This document shows positions 48,710-61,656 of a stretch of DNA of 64,000 bases, one piece after another (positions within the stretch are counted from its first letter, which is position 1; every line of letters starts with the position of its first letter). Position numbers and translations under genes: made by a program. Location of the stretch: positions 657,001 to 721,000 of the forward strand of contig JASJOG010000050.1 in assembly GCA_030142905.1 (NCBI GenBank), given 5' to 3'. The notes below the pieces were generated by a model. The model was given only the letters and a program-made list of their open reading frames with translations. It was not told the DNA's origin and made no database searches. The DNA comes from Heliopora coerulea (Eukaryota > Cnidaria > Anthozoa > Scleralcyonacea > Helioporidae).

Positions 48710-50101
48710 CAGTGGGGGTCAAAAGTCTGAGTCCAGTCGTATTTTTTCCTTCAATGTATAATAAATCATGTTCCATGTGGAGAAAAATTCATTTATTGAT
48801 CTACACATGCGTATTTTTATCAGTAAATGCTTCCACTTGCCTTCCTTTTAATTTTTGACTTATTTAACACACGCTGTAATTTATATAAAGTCTCTATGAT
48901 GTGTAGCTGGACCAAAGATGGCAAAAGAACTCAGTAAAGGAATAAGAGGTCAAATAATTGCACTGAGTAATGAAGGGTTTTCACAACGCAAAATTGCTGA
49001 AAAGATAGGGGTTTCAGAGGGTGCTGTGCAGCGAACTTTGGAAGAGTTTCGAGGAACAAAATCCTATTCTACTAAACCAAAATCTGGGAGGCCAAGAGCT
49101 ACGACTTTGAAGGAGGATCAGTACATTAAAACAACTTCCTTACGTAACAGAACTGCAACGGCTCGTAACATTCAATCAATAGTTAATGAAACTCGAGAAA
49201 AAACGACAAACAGATCAACAGTGAAAAGGATACTAAATGCATGTGGTCTACATGGAAGAGTGGCTGTCTTAAAACCATTGCTAAGATCCCGAAACAAACG
49301 GAAACGGTGGCTATGGGCCAGAAAATACAGGCGTTACACTAAAGAAGACTGGAAAAAAGTTCTTTTCGCAGATGAATCAAAATTTGAAATATATGGAAAT
49401 AACCGTCGCATTTATGTTAGACGTAGAAAGAATGAGAGATTTATAAATTCTTGCCTCAAGCCAACAGTGAAACATGGTGGTGGGAACATTCAGGTTTGGG
49501 GCTGCTTTAGTTATAATGGTGTTGGCGATCTTTAAAGAATTAAGAACACTCTTACAAAGCAAAAATATCACTCCATCCTTCAAAGGCGAGCCATACCATC
49601 TGGCTTAAGGTTGTGCGGAAGGGGTTTTGTGTTGCAACAATATAATGATCCGAAACACACTTCTTACATGTGTAAAAATTATTTAATAAGGAAGGAAGAG
49701 AAAGGTGATCTGGTCGTTATGGATTTTCCTCCTCAATCTCCGAATCTAAACCCTATTGAGAATTTATAGGAATATTTGAAACGAGAGAAAGTGGAACATG
49801 ATCCCACAAGTAAAGACAACCTATGGGATGTCCTTAATCAATGCTGGAATAACCTTAAACAAGCAGTACTTAGAAATCTTGTTGACTCTATGCCAAGAAG
49901 AGTTGAAGCTGTTTTAAAAGCAAAAAGAGGTCACACAAAATATCAAAGTAATGTTTACTTGGTTAATACAATGTACTCAATTCCAATGTTGATGTAAATG
50001 CTAAAGTTATGCACATGTAGTGCTGTGTTGCGTGAAAATATATTGTATATCAATAAAAGACAAAAGCATATTGACTGGACTCAGACTTTTGACCCCCACT
50101 G
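48710..50101 (+). mobile_element. Complete Tc1/mariner-type element, 1392 bp
   Basis: Flanked by TA on both sides. The first 29 bases (CAGTGGGGGTCAAAAGTCTG then AGTCCAGTC) are repeated exactly in inverted form at the right end. Typical length for Tc1 elements. It holds one transposase frame with two stops. Confidence 0.95.
48918..49997 (+). pseudogene. Tc1-type transposase with two in-frame stops
   Basis: Single frame of about 359 codons. N-terminal helix-turn-helix (SQRKIAEKIGVSEGAVQRTL). Catalytic triad: Asp152 in FADESKFEI, Asp244 in QQYNDPKHTS and Glu281 in LNPIENL; 36 residues separate the last two. TAA at 49533-49535 after VGDL and TAG at 49767-49769 (probably from TGG, as IENLW is conserved) inactivate it. 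There are no frameshifts, so it died recently. The spacing fits the DD36E group of Tc1/mariner. Confidence 0.93.
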
Positions 50102-50104
50102 TAT

Positions 50105-51715
50105 ATATGCACATTTATTAATGTATTGTACAGTATGGGCATGTATATACACTTTACATACACTCAGGTACAACAGATTTTTGCTTGAAACATCATCTGT
50201 CTTCACCTGTACTTGGTAAAATTCTAAGATAAGTGCACTTTTCTACATTGTGAAAAATCTTACCAGGAGAATGAATCATATAATGAATCCAACCAGGAGA
50301 CTGTTGAACTCCTAGATTTCTCCATTCTGTTTCTGTCATAAGATAGTTGAGTGGGAGCATAGCTGCTAGATCACTTGGTAAGATGACATGCCTGTGTTCA
50401 CAAAACAAGCAGAACACAGGAACATAAATTCCTTTGTTGTGGGTTGGAGACAATGATAATTAACATTTCTCCAAAAATTTAGAAACTGCATCTGCCCTGG
50501 GAATGTAAGAACCTCTGAACTGCACATATGTAAGCTACTTGCTCAATGATAAACTAAAATAGAATTTTTAATCAAATTGTCACAAATTTTGATGAGTCCA
50601 AACAGAAAATAACCGACAATCTCTTAAAACTATATTTATTTACTTTAGTTTAGGATACTTTATGTTTGATCACACCCATCGATTTAAAGACAACTGCATG
50701 TCTTTGAGTGTATTTACCCATTTTGGGGCAACAAAATAGATTAAACATTATTTCTATTTCTGCAATCATGTTGGTGAAGACCTAACCACCATGCTGCCAG
50801 AATGTCTCCCCTTAAAAGGGGGGAGGGATTGTTTTGGGCAAAGAGTAAAATTAATGGTGAGGCATGCTGACAAAGTTGCCAAATGGCTGCTACATACCAT
50901 AGTAAAGGATTAAGAGAGTTACATTTAATGCCATCAACCTTTGTTCATTAATCCCTTTGACAAGTAAAAACAGTCTGACATTATACAAAGTCTCATGATG
51001 AAGTTGCCTGATAGCTACAAAGTGGAATTAAATCCAGTGCAATTAAATTCATTAACATGTCACAATTTCTGATGATTACAGTTTTTCATTTCTGAAGACA
51101 TTTTTTATACAGAAACCCCATGAAATGTATTTAGTTCGATGAATTTCAGGATGAACACTAATTTCCAGTCAATTTTAGAATTTGGAAGAATTTTCCTCAG
51201 GAAGTGCCAGCCTTGTTGACACAAGATGAGATATAAATACATGTAGACTTGCTCAAGATTACTAGACATATACTGTAAGGTCGTCACTGAAAGGCTGAGT
51301 GACTAATTTGAATAACTTCCAAATTTCATAACTCTAGTTATTTTGATGCTGTTCTTTGTTTTATTACATTTCTATGTACATGACATGGTACATTAATACA
51401 GTTAATGAATTCATGATCACTCAAGCCAGATAAAGCAACTTTCACAGAGTTGATGTTACTGTCAGTAAATAATGTCAATCAGTGTTTTGGACTCTTGAGT
51501 AATGCTTATGGGAGCTGTGACTACTTCCACAAAATATACCTACAACTTATCTCATCTACAATATTATGGTAATACATACAGTGTATTCTTTGTTTTTGAT
51601 GACACACGACGAAACACAACAACACCACAACGTCAAACTAAACAAATTACCCTTGATAAAGAGTAGGACTATAGCAATGTTATCAAAATGGGATGCTGCC
51701 TAGACAGTATAAAAC
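50105..51715. other. No confident features
   Basis: AT-rich sequence; no exon with both splice sites and coding pattern identified. Confidence 0.35.
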
Positions 51716-51720
51716 AGTAC

Positions 51721-51767
51721 AAAAAGTTAAAAGGTTGGTAGTCAGTCTACCAATCTTTTAACTTTTT
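51721..51767. repeat. Short near-perfect hairpin
   Basis: 21-base arms (AAAAAGTTAAAAGGTTGGTAG and its complement) with one G-U-type mismatch and a 5-base loop. Confidence 0.8.
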
Positions 51768-51970
51768 CAGCAATGTTATTTGAGTTCATGCATCAAAAGT
51801 TCTTGTTTGCACTAGTCAAGGAGATTTGCCAAATTGGTACGAAAGCAGTCCTCCGAAGAAGAGTACACTCAGGTATCTCGTGAAAATTTCCAAAATAAAA
51901 GCTTTGTAAGATCAGTGATAATCGTTGCGATGGATTTTCCGGGCGGAAAACGTGCACAAAAGATAAAACT

Positions 51971-52096
51971 AAGAGCCCAGCTCAAAATAGTTAAATGAAA
52001 GGGCCATGAAGACGATTTGAAATATTACTTACATAAGTTTATTTACGTTAATAAATATTTCAATCATTTCATTTAACAATTTTGAGCTGGGCTCTT
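51971..52096. mobile_element. 126 bp MITE-like element
   Basis: Ends AAGAGCCCAGCTCAAAAT and ATTTTGAGCTGGGCTCTT are exact complements; the inner GTTAAATGAAA and TTTCATTTAAC also pair. Non-coding. Confidence 0.78.
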
Positions 52097-52559
52097 TTTC
52101 TTATCCTTCGTTTAGCTTTGTAAGAATAATATTAAATTTCATACCTGTACTCGTACTTTTCATCATAGTATTTCTCTGAGTAACTTATTCGAGGAGGATT
52201 GGACATTTTATAGTTAAGACAGTCTATAGCACTTTTCGATAGACGGAAACTTGGAATAAACTAATTTAATATTTGAAATACATGTACACAGTATAACAGA
52301 TCACCAAATAAGCTTATTTTCTCTATTTTAACCAATTCTAATTTCAAACTTACCGCTGACTCGTTTCCTTCCGAACCGCTGTGAACATTAGATTTATTAA
52401 TATGACAGTATGACAAAAATGATACGCCAAACTGGCATATTTATACACATACGAAGCCTTGTCTTGGGTAGAACGTGGCTTGCAGAAGGTTTGAACACCA
52501 TTTCTGTGTTAATATACGAGGCCTCCAATATTTTTTAGGTCTTGAGCTAAGAACTTGAT

Positions 52560-52575
52560 TGTTACCTTTAATAAC

Positions 52576-52617
<42 letters not shown>

Positions 52618-52704
52618 CTGTTGCAGCTTTACCTGGCAGGATGCTTGGAGCCCATAACAGGCTGAGACCCCTTCCATTGTCCTTAGTTGGGTGGTGTGTG
52701 AGTT

Positions 52705-52755
<51 letters not shown>

Positions 52756-52760
52756 GCCCA
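52560..52760 (+). repeat. LINE/SINE tail with flanking (AAT)n
   Basis: AAT run at 52568-52617, then the tail TACCTGGCAGGATGCTTGGA and CCTTAGTTGGGTGGTGTGTG, then another AAT run to 52754. Same family as 21870-22075. Confidence 0.75.
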
Positions 52761-52859
52761 TAAGCAACATCAGGCAGTGGTTCTCATGGCTTCTAATCTT
52801 AACTAATTGGGAGTGCTAACATGCACATGTCATGTCTTGGTGCAATAAATAGGCTACAT

Positions 52860-53299
52860 CAAATATCCTGTCCAGTACCACAGATTTGCTTGCCAGTTGT
52901 TTGACCTTAACTGGTTGAGCATGTTCCTTTTGGGCTGGCACTCAGTGCATCTCTGATCATGGATGGGAGTAGTGGGGAAGCATCACGGCTAGGTGTTGGG
53001 AGGGATGTTTGTGGTTAATATCTTCATACTAGAATACTAGGGTGGATTGATCAAACATAAACATCTCTCATCCAGGGACCCATTTTAGCAGGATGGGCTA
53101 CCCAATCTGGAGGTATTCATAATAGGGCCTCACCTGCAAGGTCATGCATTGTTTTCTTTTAGTTACACCATATCACGCACATTTAGCAGTGATGTATGTG
53201 CCTAGTGTACCCTTATCAGACTGGTTGTCATGATGGGCATATTGGGCTTCATATATTTGTACCCAGCATCACTTTGCTGGCATTTTGCTCCTCTCACTC

Positions 53300-53346
<47 letters not shown>

Positions 53347-54260
53347 TAATAATAATAATAATAACAAGCACAGCTTCAGCCTACTATGGGAATGTGGATG
53401 CTCCTGCCCACCAGAGTCTGGTGTGGCACCTTTGGCAAGTGCCAGCAACCCCTTAGCCAAGGGTAGATAAGACTCTTTAGCCTTGGATGGCAACTTATCT
53501 AAGAGAAGGAAACTCTGACATAAAACCAGAAATAAGTAGGCAGGACATTAATTTGGAGCCAGTGACCTCCATAAAAGGAGCAGGCTTTGATGAGATGACC
53601 TAGGGAGTGGCACCCCTGCCTTGCCAGCTGGGTAGACAGGTAGCCGAAAGCCTCAGCTTGCCTTAATTGGCTGGCAGCTGCAAGTACACTACCTTCAGGT
53701 GTTGGCAAACCTGCCCTGCTTGCCGACTGTTGACAACTACAACCATTATTCCTTACAACTGGCTCAGGTGCGGTTGACCTTAATTGGTTGATGTATTCCA
53801 GCCGACTATAATGTTGCTAAGGATTAAATGTTAGTCTAAAAGTAAAACAATATCCATTCCTCAACCCTTTGCAGCTGTGCAGTGAAACTGCCCTTAATTG
53901 GGTGGGAGTGCTTTCCATAAATGCTGTTTGCAGGCCAGGATGGGTATTTGCTATCAAGGAGTACTTCTAGGAACTAGTCATCAGTATGTCTTTGTCCTGT
54001 TGAGCCTTGGTGGCAGGCAGTCCGTGGACTGAGTGCATGGGTGTTAAAGTCCTTAATGGTAAAATTTGAAATATCCCCATGAGTATCATAGAACATAAGG
54101 TGACTCTTCTGTCAGCTAGGGTCTTGTTGACGGGCTGCCTTTAGAGGCCAAGACCCCTCCCCACTTCCTTTGGGAAGTGTGCTGTGATATTGGATAATAA
54201 TAATAATAAGAAGAAGAAGAAGAAGAAGAAAAAGGAGAAGAAGAAGAAGAAATCCCATGG
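52860..54260 (+). repeat. GC-richer non-coding repeat region, LINE untranslated-like
   Basis: Contains recurring segments such as CCTTAACTGGTTGAGCATGT, CCTTAATTGGTTGATGTATT and CCCTTAATTGGGTGGGAGTG, an AAT run at 53297-53369, and a final tail ending in AAT/AAG repeats at 54194-54250. The last tail again has the pattern AAGACCCC then GTGTGCTGTG. No long open frame. The LINE relation is inferred from the shared tails. Confidence 0.5.
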
Positions 54261-54700
54261 CTGAGGTCAAAAACTTAGTTGAATATATGAGCCAGGCATT
54301 GCCTGGCATATCAGATATTAAGCTGATAAGAGTAGATTATTAAAAATTTAATTCTTTTTCAAACGATATACATATGGAGGTCTTAGTAAGGTTAATTACA
54401 AAGTTTTCTATATACATAGATGCTTGTAACTGTTGTAGGTAAGGGTAGTAATAATTATAATAATAGTAACATAAGTTTGAGTCCGTGGATCAATTAATTT
54501 ATATTAAATGACTTCGCTATAGTCTGTATGTAAACGTCTTCATAAAATCACATGTCTAATTAGGCATGTGCTAGTAGTAGATTTCTGTTGAACATTGGGT
54601 GACATCTGTGCAGCACAATTTGCGAATAACGATTTGTACGAACGTGTCATGCCAAGTTTAAGGACAGTTTCATTTGCTGCGTGCCAAATACCAAGGAAAC

Positions 54701-54907
54701 CAATGGCAAAACCATAAACGGAACAGTTGAGACTTTGAGAATTGTAATGGTATTTCAGATGATCATATTTGTTGACTTCTGTTAACTCAGCAACAGATAA
54801 GGCATCTGCATCATTCTCAAAAGGACAAGTCACATCAATTATTATGGCTTCTTCGTCAGAAATGATGACAATATCAGGTCTGCAACGGTCAGGAAGATCA
54901 GGAATTT
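54701..54907 (-). repeat. Endonuclease segment, original copy of a 207 bp duplication
   Basis: In place within the LINE. It is identical over 207 bases to 55845-56051, which lies inside the inserted DNA element. Confidence 0.92.
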
Positions 54908-55422
54908 ATTGGTCAAGACGAATTTCACCAGATCTAACAGCTTTCACAGTACGATTTACTATTTTGTTGTGACGATCTAGATTTCGACCATATGTTGTTG
55001 ATAATGGCAAAAGTGTGTTAAGGTTTCAGAATCAGCACCACAGATCCAGCAGCTAGACGAAACGTCAGACCAACGGGTTTTATTTTCGTTTGTTGGAACA
55101 ACATTTAATCTAGCGCAGTGAATGAAGGCAACCCCCAATGACAAAAACGCACGTTGTGACCACTGAAGAGCCATGTAGAGCCGTTATGATGAATGTCCTT
55201 TGCATGGGCACGAGAAACTTTTCTTAGGTCAGGAAGTGAAGCGATTTTCTCAGCTGCCAGATTTTGGACCAGATGATGTAAAAAACTGCAGTATGATTTG
55301 GCAGTAATTGGGCCGCTATCCTGAGATGAAATGGACGGGGCTTCGTCACTTGAAACTGAATAGGAGACTCGAAGATGATGGTATGCATTTCTACAGCGGA
55401 TCCATAACGCCTTTCAAACAGG

Positions 55423-56185
55423 GCCTTTTTTAACTATATATCTGGGGGGGCAAATGCCCCCTCAGTGATCGGATTTGCCCCCCCTAGCCACCGTATTTCT
55501 GCCCCTGGGAAATGGGAAAATTATTTGCTGTTTAATTTTCCAAGTTGGCAAGTTAAGGGAAAATTTCCTTAAGAATGTTGATCGATCAGTTCTTCTATTC
55601 ATTCAAAAAGAAAAATTTATCGTATGAATTAGCTTGAGAAAATCAAATCCTATCTCATGCGTGCGTTTATATCACCGAAGTGTGATCTTCACGAATAATT
55701 TTCGAATGTGTTTTCTACTTTTTTCTGCAGATTTTAAACTGAAGATACATCAAAACGCATCTCAAACTGACATATAATAAGAAAAATTCGCCTCCCCCAG
55801 GAGCCCCTTTAAGAAATTTTTTTCCTCACACATTCCTAACCTCCCAATGGCAAAACCATAAACGGAACAGTTGAGACTTTGAGAATTGTAATGGTATTTC
55901 AGATGATCATATTTGTTGACTTCTGTTAACTCAGCAACAGATAAGGCATCTGCATCATTCTCAAAAGGACAAGTCACATCAATTATTATGGCTTCTTCGT
56001 CAGAAATGATGACAATATCAGGTCTGCAACGGTCAGGAAGATCAGGAATTTTTTTCCTCACACATTCCTAACCTCCCAAACTCGCACCACTCAGGTGGAC
56101 GGGCTACGCTAGAAGCAAATTTGACATCCCGTATTTCAGAGCAATTTTTACTTTTGCCCCCCAGTGAAAATTCCTTAAAAAAGGC
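55423..56185. mobile_element. Small DNA element with GCCTTTTTTAA ends, interrupting the LINE
   Basis: Ends GCCTTTTTTAA and TTAAAAAAGGC are exact complements; G/C runs next to them (CTGGGGGGGCAAATG and TTTTGCCCCCCAG) also pair. The LINE frame resumes on both sides (VFDSS, then LFERRYGSAVEMH). No transposase. An internal 207 bp piece of the host LINE is present, bordered by a 33 bp direct repeat of element sequence (TTTTTTTCCTCACACATTCC core). Confidence 0.78.
55845..56051 (-). repeat. Exact 207 bp copy of LINE endonuclease inside the DNA element
   Basis: Same orientation as the source at 54701-54907 and no differences seen. Flanked by the direct repeat at about 55813-55846 and 56048-56080. 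Confidence 0.92.
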
Positions 56186-57269
56186 ACTGCTGTCAAAGAC
56201 ATCTGATTTTGGAAGTATGAAAATTGCCATTAGTTGACTCAGAAAGAGATTCATTAAATAATGCAGATGGGTTATCACGCACAGCAAAACGGACAGTTTG
56301 AAATAGTTCAGTTTTGGCAATATTTGCCACAAATGAGTCACTGGATGTCGTGGACGATAGCAATTTAGTCGTAATGGGAGGTTACAGATCGAAAGCACAA
56401 CTGCGATTAACTTTGGTCGATATTTGACCAAAGAGTTTTGGGGAGGATTACCAGCTCTAATCGCATACGTTAAACAAGGTTGGATAAATGTACGGATAGC
56501 ATCCAGTTTTTGCCAAGGAGCTGGGAGGGAAGAATTTATTTTATCCAAGTTATTACATAAATTGTCAATCAGTTTGTTAATAACAGAAACATCTCTGATA
56601 ACACCAATAGGTACACCAAGATATCTGCAGTGTTCATGTTGTTGGAGCGCTGGAATTGATTTTCCTTGGACAATGAAATCGTCGATAGCAAAGTTCCCTT
56701 CCTATCGTTTTGATAGGGTTAAGCTGAAGGAAGCGCACTTATCAGGCCGAAATTCAAGACCAATAAGAGAAGCAGTAGAACTGGCAGTATCAAGAAGTTG
56801 TTGAAGATCATCTTTATTACGCGATATCAATACTAAATCATCGGCATAAGCTAGAACAAAGATTGGAGCGCCATGATGTCTAGCAGGGCCACGACGAAAC
56901 AACTGGGCCTTGGCATTGACTGAGCGTAATACTGTATGATTTCGATGGATAAGTTGAAGAGGATTGGAGAAAGAGGACATCCTTGTTTCACTCCTGCAAG
57001 GATGGGAATATGGAGAGTGGTACCATTAGGAGTGCATATTTGAGTAGATGCATTAATGTATACATTCTTAATCAATTGAACTAAAGGACCAGGTATACCA
57101 ATATGGGATAAGGTGATGGATATCACATCATGAGGAACGCTTCCAAAGGCATTTCGTAGATTGAGCCAGGCTAAGAACAGGTTTTTATGACTGCGTTGAG
57201 CATCAGCAACCGATGATTGTAATATGAAAGCATGTTCACAGAAGTCTTCTGATGGTCTAGCATTCTTTT

Positions 57270-60200
57270 AAATATGATAAAAAAGTTAAACCTATTTTAG
57301 TTTTCATCTGTTAGTAACCAGTCCAAAATTTTTGTAATCGTGGTTTCATAACTCAGTTGGCTAACTAATTCACGTATGGAACACACTTTTTCTCGAAGTA
57401 CCGGAGTTATCCTTTTTCAGAGGAAAACAATCAAACATTCTTCAGCCAATCCTTTCGTCAACATTAACTCGATAAACCTGACTTTAAGTTTGTGAGTAGT
57501 GACGGTCATCTACCAGACTGTGGGGGAACAAATATGTGCAAAGTTAAAAACTACTCCTTCATTTTCGGATTTCTTGAATTTCTCGAATTCGAAAGTCGAC
57601 CTTAGCGAAGTGTGAGGGGAGGCAAGTCCTTTTCGTTCTTCCCCGTAACTGTGGTTTGCCAACGGATTGGATGGAAAATTTTAAGCTTCTCCATATAAAG
57701 AGCGCTCGGAGCAACAGCTACTGTACTTGGTGTAAGTCACATTACCTTTTTCTAGGAACACGGGGGCTGGCTTCTTATATGGGTTCAACTAATATATTGA
57801 AACACATTCTTTAAAAATAAAATCACAGTTTGGTGTTGATTTTTACACGCATGGATTATTTCTTTCTATGAGCTGATATATTACATATAAATAAATAAAC
57901 TACAAATAACAAATCGTTTTACATTGCAGTTGGTTTTTATCCGTGCAAAAATAAGATGCATGAAACGTTTTATTTCGTGCTTATCCAGCATTTAAGGATA
58001 TTGCCAGATAAATAAGAAATCGAATGGGTCTAATTGAATAAATAAATAATTGACCATAATTTACATATGAAATTTAATGGGCCTAATTGAATAAACAAGC
58101 AATTGCTCATAATTTGATTGCGTGACTAAAGAATGTTAAAGGATGAAAAAAAATTGTAGGAATTTTCTTGCTTTTGGTGTTTCTGTTCATTTTTTGCTTC
58201 GTTTACTTATTTTTATATTTTGAAAAGAAATTTTCGAAAGAACATGAACAGATGGCGAGTGGCTATATAGGTTACGAAAGGCCGTACGACGTTTGCTATC
58301 CTAAGACTAGTTTTTCGGAGTAAAGATGCTGAAGGCTATGCAACCGTCAACCATCTTTCAAGTTATTGGTAAGTAATTTCAGTGACATGGTCTTTTACGT
58401 GCAACTTCCCATCCAGACAAGGGTTAATGCTCTCGTTAAAATGAGAGTCAGAGTGAATGTAGAACATGCATGAATGTTAAACTGACTCCGTTAGCTCCAA
58501 AATTTGTTTAAGCCGTAGCTCATCCTGGGTGAAGTAGAAGTAACCTGGTAGACAATAAAGTGCTTGTCCATGTCGTGGTTAGCTTTCACGATAGGCTGGT
58601 GACAAAGAAAAGTTAGTCATAGGATATTCCATTCGATTTTGAACGTGACTGGAAAGTCCATTGTTTGAACTTCTGTTCTCCAATCTCTATAACATTTAAA
58701 AATAGGTACACGTCGTTAGTTAATCCCATTTCAATGTCATCTTCAGGTATCAACATGAAAAACGTTCACGATCATCATACGTTGCTGGAGTCAATTGAAA
58801 AAAAGTTACTTCGCTGAAGCGTGACTGGACACACAGCATGACCCGCTGAACTATCGACCAAAGTGGAAACAGCATGCTCGTTTTCTTCAATTAAAATGCA
58901 AGATAATCTATGAGCATGTTCCGTTGGCACACTACTGTTTCAGAATCACCCTCTGAGTAACAGCGAAAAGAAAAAAAAAGAAAGAAAGGCTGGGATGATC
59001 ATAAATATTTCGTGTTACAATAGTAAAAAGGATATCTTTGAAATAAGGGTCTTAGGTTGTCTTTTCCAAGGGCAATGTAAGTTAAATTCAATATAAATTA
59101 CTATCATTGGACGTTTTCGCGTCCTTTCGGTGACGTTGCTCTGTTGTTTGCAGGGTTCTAAAGACGACTACGGAGTTATTTAATTTTAATCTTTTTACAT
59201 TTCTTAGGGGTTTTTAATCGCAACAGCATAGGTAACAGGACCATGTTTACTACCTTAGGGTGCTCCACTCTTCGCTACTTTAGGTTACGACACCACCATA
59301 ATTGATAATCTGCATTCGTTTACAAAGGTAAGAAGCCACCCTTGAAACGAACTCAGGTAACCCCTCCAAAGCGTCAACTTGCCACGTAATTGTAATCTTG
59401 ATTTGGTGATAACGAGCACAATGATCCAACTTCACCCGATGGTTCAATTAAGTTTCTTCACTCTCTGGTGAGTGGATTGGATCAAGCTGGATGCCCAATG
59501 GCATGCGATCTAAGGGCCTACAATTAAACGTCGTTATCCCAAGAAATGCAAAAATGCTACTTACTGATGTTTTTGCGAAGACACACCTTTAAATCATTTT
59601 ACGACTTCGAATCGAAGAATCGAAATTTGAGCAATCCCTACGATCGGTTAACGTGAACTAGATGGCCGGCTTGAGCGTTAACCTGCTGCTCAAGGTCACT
59701 AAATTTTTCAGTTGACTTACACATTGTAAGATACAGGAAAATTTTGTCGTAATGATTTGAATAAAACTTATTTTGTTATACTGTATAGAAGAGGTCATCT
59801 TTTTTGCTGGTATACGGTTTTTCCACTTTATATTTGTCCAATATTTTTCTTCCAGTTGAAATGAGCTACGCCCTAGATCACCCATTGCACCAACATGGTT
59901 CCTTGATTTAAAACACAAAATTAAAATGGGGCATGGTGGAACGAAGGCTAGTTGGAAAGTTTTTAGAATTGTTCATCACCGTAACAATTTCATGAAATAA
60001 AGTTTCCCAAATATCACTAGAAAACAAAAATCGCAGGAGAACAAAAATAAATTTAGCATAAACATAAATTAATTCTTATTTCAAAACCCTTTCTAGCCAG
60101 AAAAAATTTGTTTTGACTGTACTTTCCCCAGCGATTCATTCTCCAGACCTGGCGTGGACGTATCCTTAGAAAGAAGAAACCATGCAGTGTTCTCCTTATT

Positions 60201-60465
60201 TGTTTGAAGGCTGGCAAAAAGTATAATTTCTTAGTAAATAACAACCATTCTGGCTTTTTGGCACTCCACCAGCTCGCAAGTATAAGTCAGCCGTTCTATA
60301 TTGCTTGCACTAGAATTTTTTCATTCAAATTAGAACGAGGCCAAGCTAATTCTAATTAGAGAACAATTATTTAACCAGCTAGGAGCTTCAACTTCACACA
60401 AAATCTGAATCAAAAAATAACAAACAACAACAAAAAAAAACTCACTGAGTTTTATTTAAAACGAA
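57270..60465. other. No confident features
   Basis: A diverged tandem pair of about 60 bp occurs at 58027-58120 (GGGTCTAATTGAATAAATAA type). No convincing exons. Confidence 0.35.
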
Positions 60466-60870
60466 AACTTCACAATTAACCTACACTAAGTCAACTGAAA
60501 AATGTTGACTCGAGCGGGATTTGAACTCGCCCCTTCGGGATACCGGTCCACCGATCTACCTGTTGAGTTATCGAGTAAACAGGGATTGGAGACGAGTTTT
60601 ATCCAATTCTGAAATAGAATCGAAACATGCACATCCATCCTCATAGACAGCGTTAAGTTGTCACGAAAATACCTCATGAACTTGAATTGGATAAAACTCG
60701 CCTCCAATCCCTGTGGACTCGATAGCTCAACAGGTAGAGCGGCGGACCGGTATCCCGAGGGTGCGAGTTCAAATCCTGCTCAAGTCAACATTTTTCAGTT
60801 GACTTCAGCAGTGTAGATTAATTATGAAGTTTTCGTTTCATAATACCCTGAGGATGATTCTGAAATCGAG
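60466..60870. repeat. tRNA-like family B, full inverted pair, copy 3
   Basis: A minus-strand tRNA-like unit (60507-60586) and a plus-strand unit (60709-60785) face away from a spacer of about 120 bp. Each has the outward tail (TTTTTCAGTTGACTT) and the outer hammerhead-like segment (CCTGAGGATGATTCTGAAA on the right). A second such motif, TTCTGAAATAGAATCGAAAC, is in the spacer. Confidence 0.8.
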
Positions 60871-61201
60871 TTTTATTTGTAAACCAAAAATTACGGGCTC
60901 AGGTAATGTTGTTTTCTCGTCATTCGACACAACGAACTGGATTTTCATTCCGGATGTCATTTGCATTGAAACTGTAATTGCTTATCAAAATTAAAATTCT
61001 CAAGACTAATCGTTACTTACCTGCGGGCCAGATGTTTGAAACATGGCAAAAGTGTCTGTTGTGAAGGCACCAATATAATTGTCGGGTGTGTATGCATAAT
61101 TGGATGTCTCATTATTGTTATGCTGGGATACACCAATCTATATGAAAAAAGATTAGCAAATGAGAACGCGGAAGTGAATGAGAAAGTGCCTGAAAAAGAA
61201 G

Positions 61202-61265
61202 AATTTATTTATTTATTATTTATTTATTTATTTATTTACTTATCATTTACTTATTTACTTATTAT
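61202..61265. repeat. (ATTT)n microsatellite
   Basis: TTTATTTATTTATT tract with ACTT variants. Confidence 0.9.
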
Positions 61266-61426
61266 TAACAGTTCTTTTCACATGGCAGCTCGATCATTGC
61301 GTTAAACATATATATGTTTAATGCATTGATATATATATATATATAACCGATAGCGTTAAGCATTGCCCACCGCATGAGAAGCGGTTTGAGCACTCTGGCT
61401 CCTTATCGATCCATGTTCGTTCCGAG

Positions 61427-61468
61427 CTGCACTGATGAGCTGTCGTACAGCGAAACGTACTTCTGCAG
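61427..61468 (+). ncRNA. Type I hammerhead ribozyme, copy 1 (intact core)
   Basis: Stem I CTGCA (61427-61431) pairs with TGCAG (61464-61468). The core CTGATGA is 61432-61438. Stem II GCTGT/ACAGC closes a CGT loop. GAAA is at 61452-61455. Predicted cleavage follows TTC at 61463 (an NUH site). Stem III is minimal and its second pair is C against T here, so cleavage may be weak. Confidence 0.85.
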
Positions 61469-61614
61469 ATTGAACACATATATACGCTCCCACATTTCGA
61501 AGTTGTTGAGCACTCTATGGATGTATAATGATAACCGATAGCGTTAAACATTGCCCGCCGCATGAGAAGCGGTTTGAGTACTCTGGCTCCTTATAGATCC
61601 ATGTTCATTCCGAG

Positions 61615-61656
61615 CTGCACTGATAAGCTGTGGTACAGCGAAACGTACGTCTGCAG
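61615..61656 (+). ncRNA. Type I hammerhead ribozyme, copy 2 (core mutated)
   Basis: Same layout: CTGCA 61615-61619 with TGCAG 61652-61656, stem II GCTGT/ACAGC, GAAA 61640-61643, cleavage site GTC ending at 61651. Stem III pairs properly (AC with GT). The core reads CTGATAA, changing the invariant G8 to A, which should abolish activity. Confidence 0.85.

Larger units (their letters stand above)
54540..57265 (-). mobile_element. R2-like non-LTR retrotransposon, 5'-truncated, split by a small DNA element
   Basis: Minus-strand order: HAFILQSSVADAQRSH and LAWLNLRNAFGSVPHD (RT motif A, with Asn where the catalytic Asp is expected); LAGVKQGCPLSPILFNLSIE; FVLAYADDLVLISRNKDDL (intact YADD box); MDKINSSLPAPWQKLDAIR (thumb); a CWIC...H zinc-knuckle-like motif; and the restriction-like endonuclease RCRPDIVIISDEEAIIIDVT followed by CPFENDADALSV, ending at 54540. 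Several stops and frame changes are present. A DNA element occupies 55423-56185. Confidence 0.88.
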
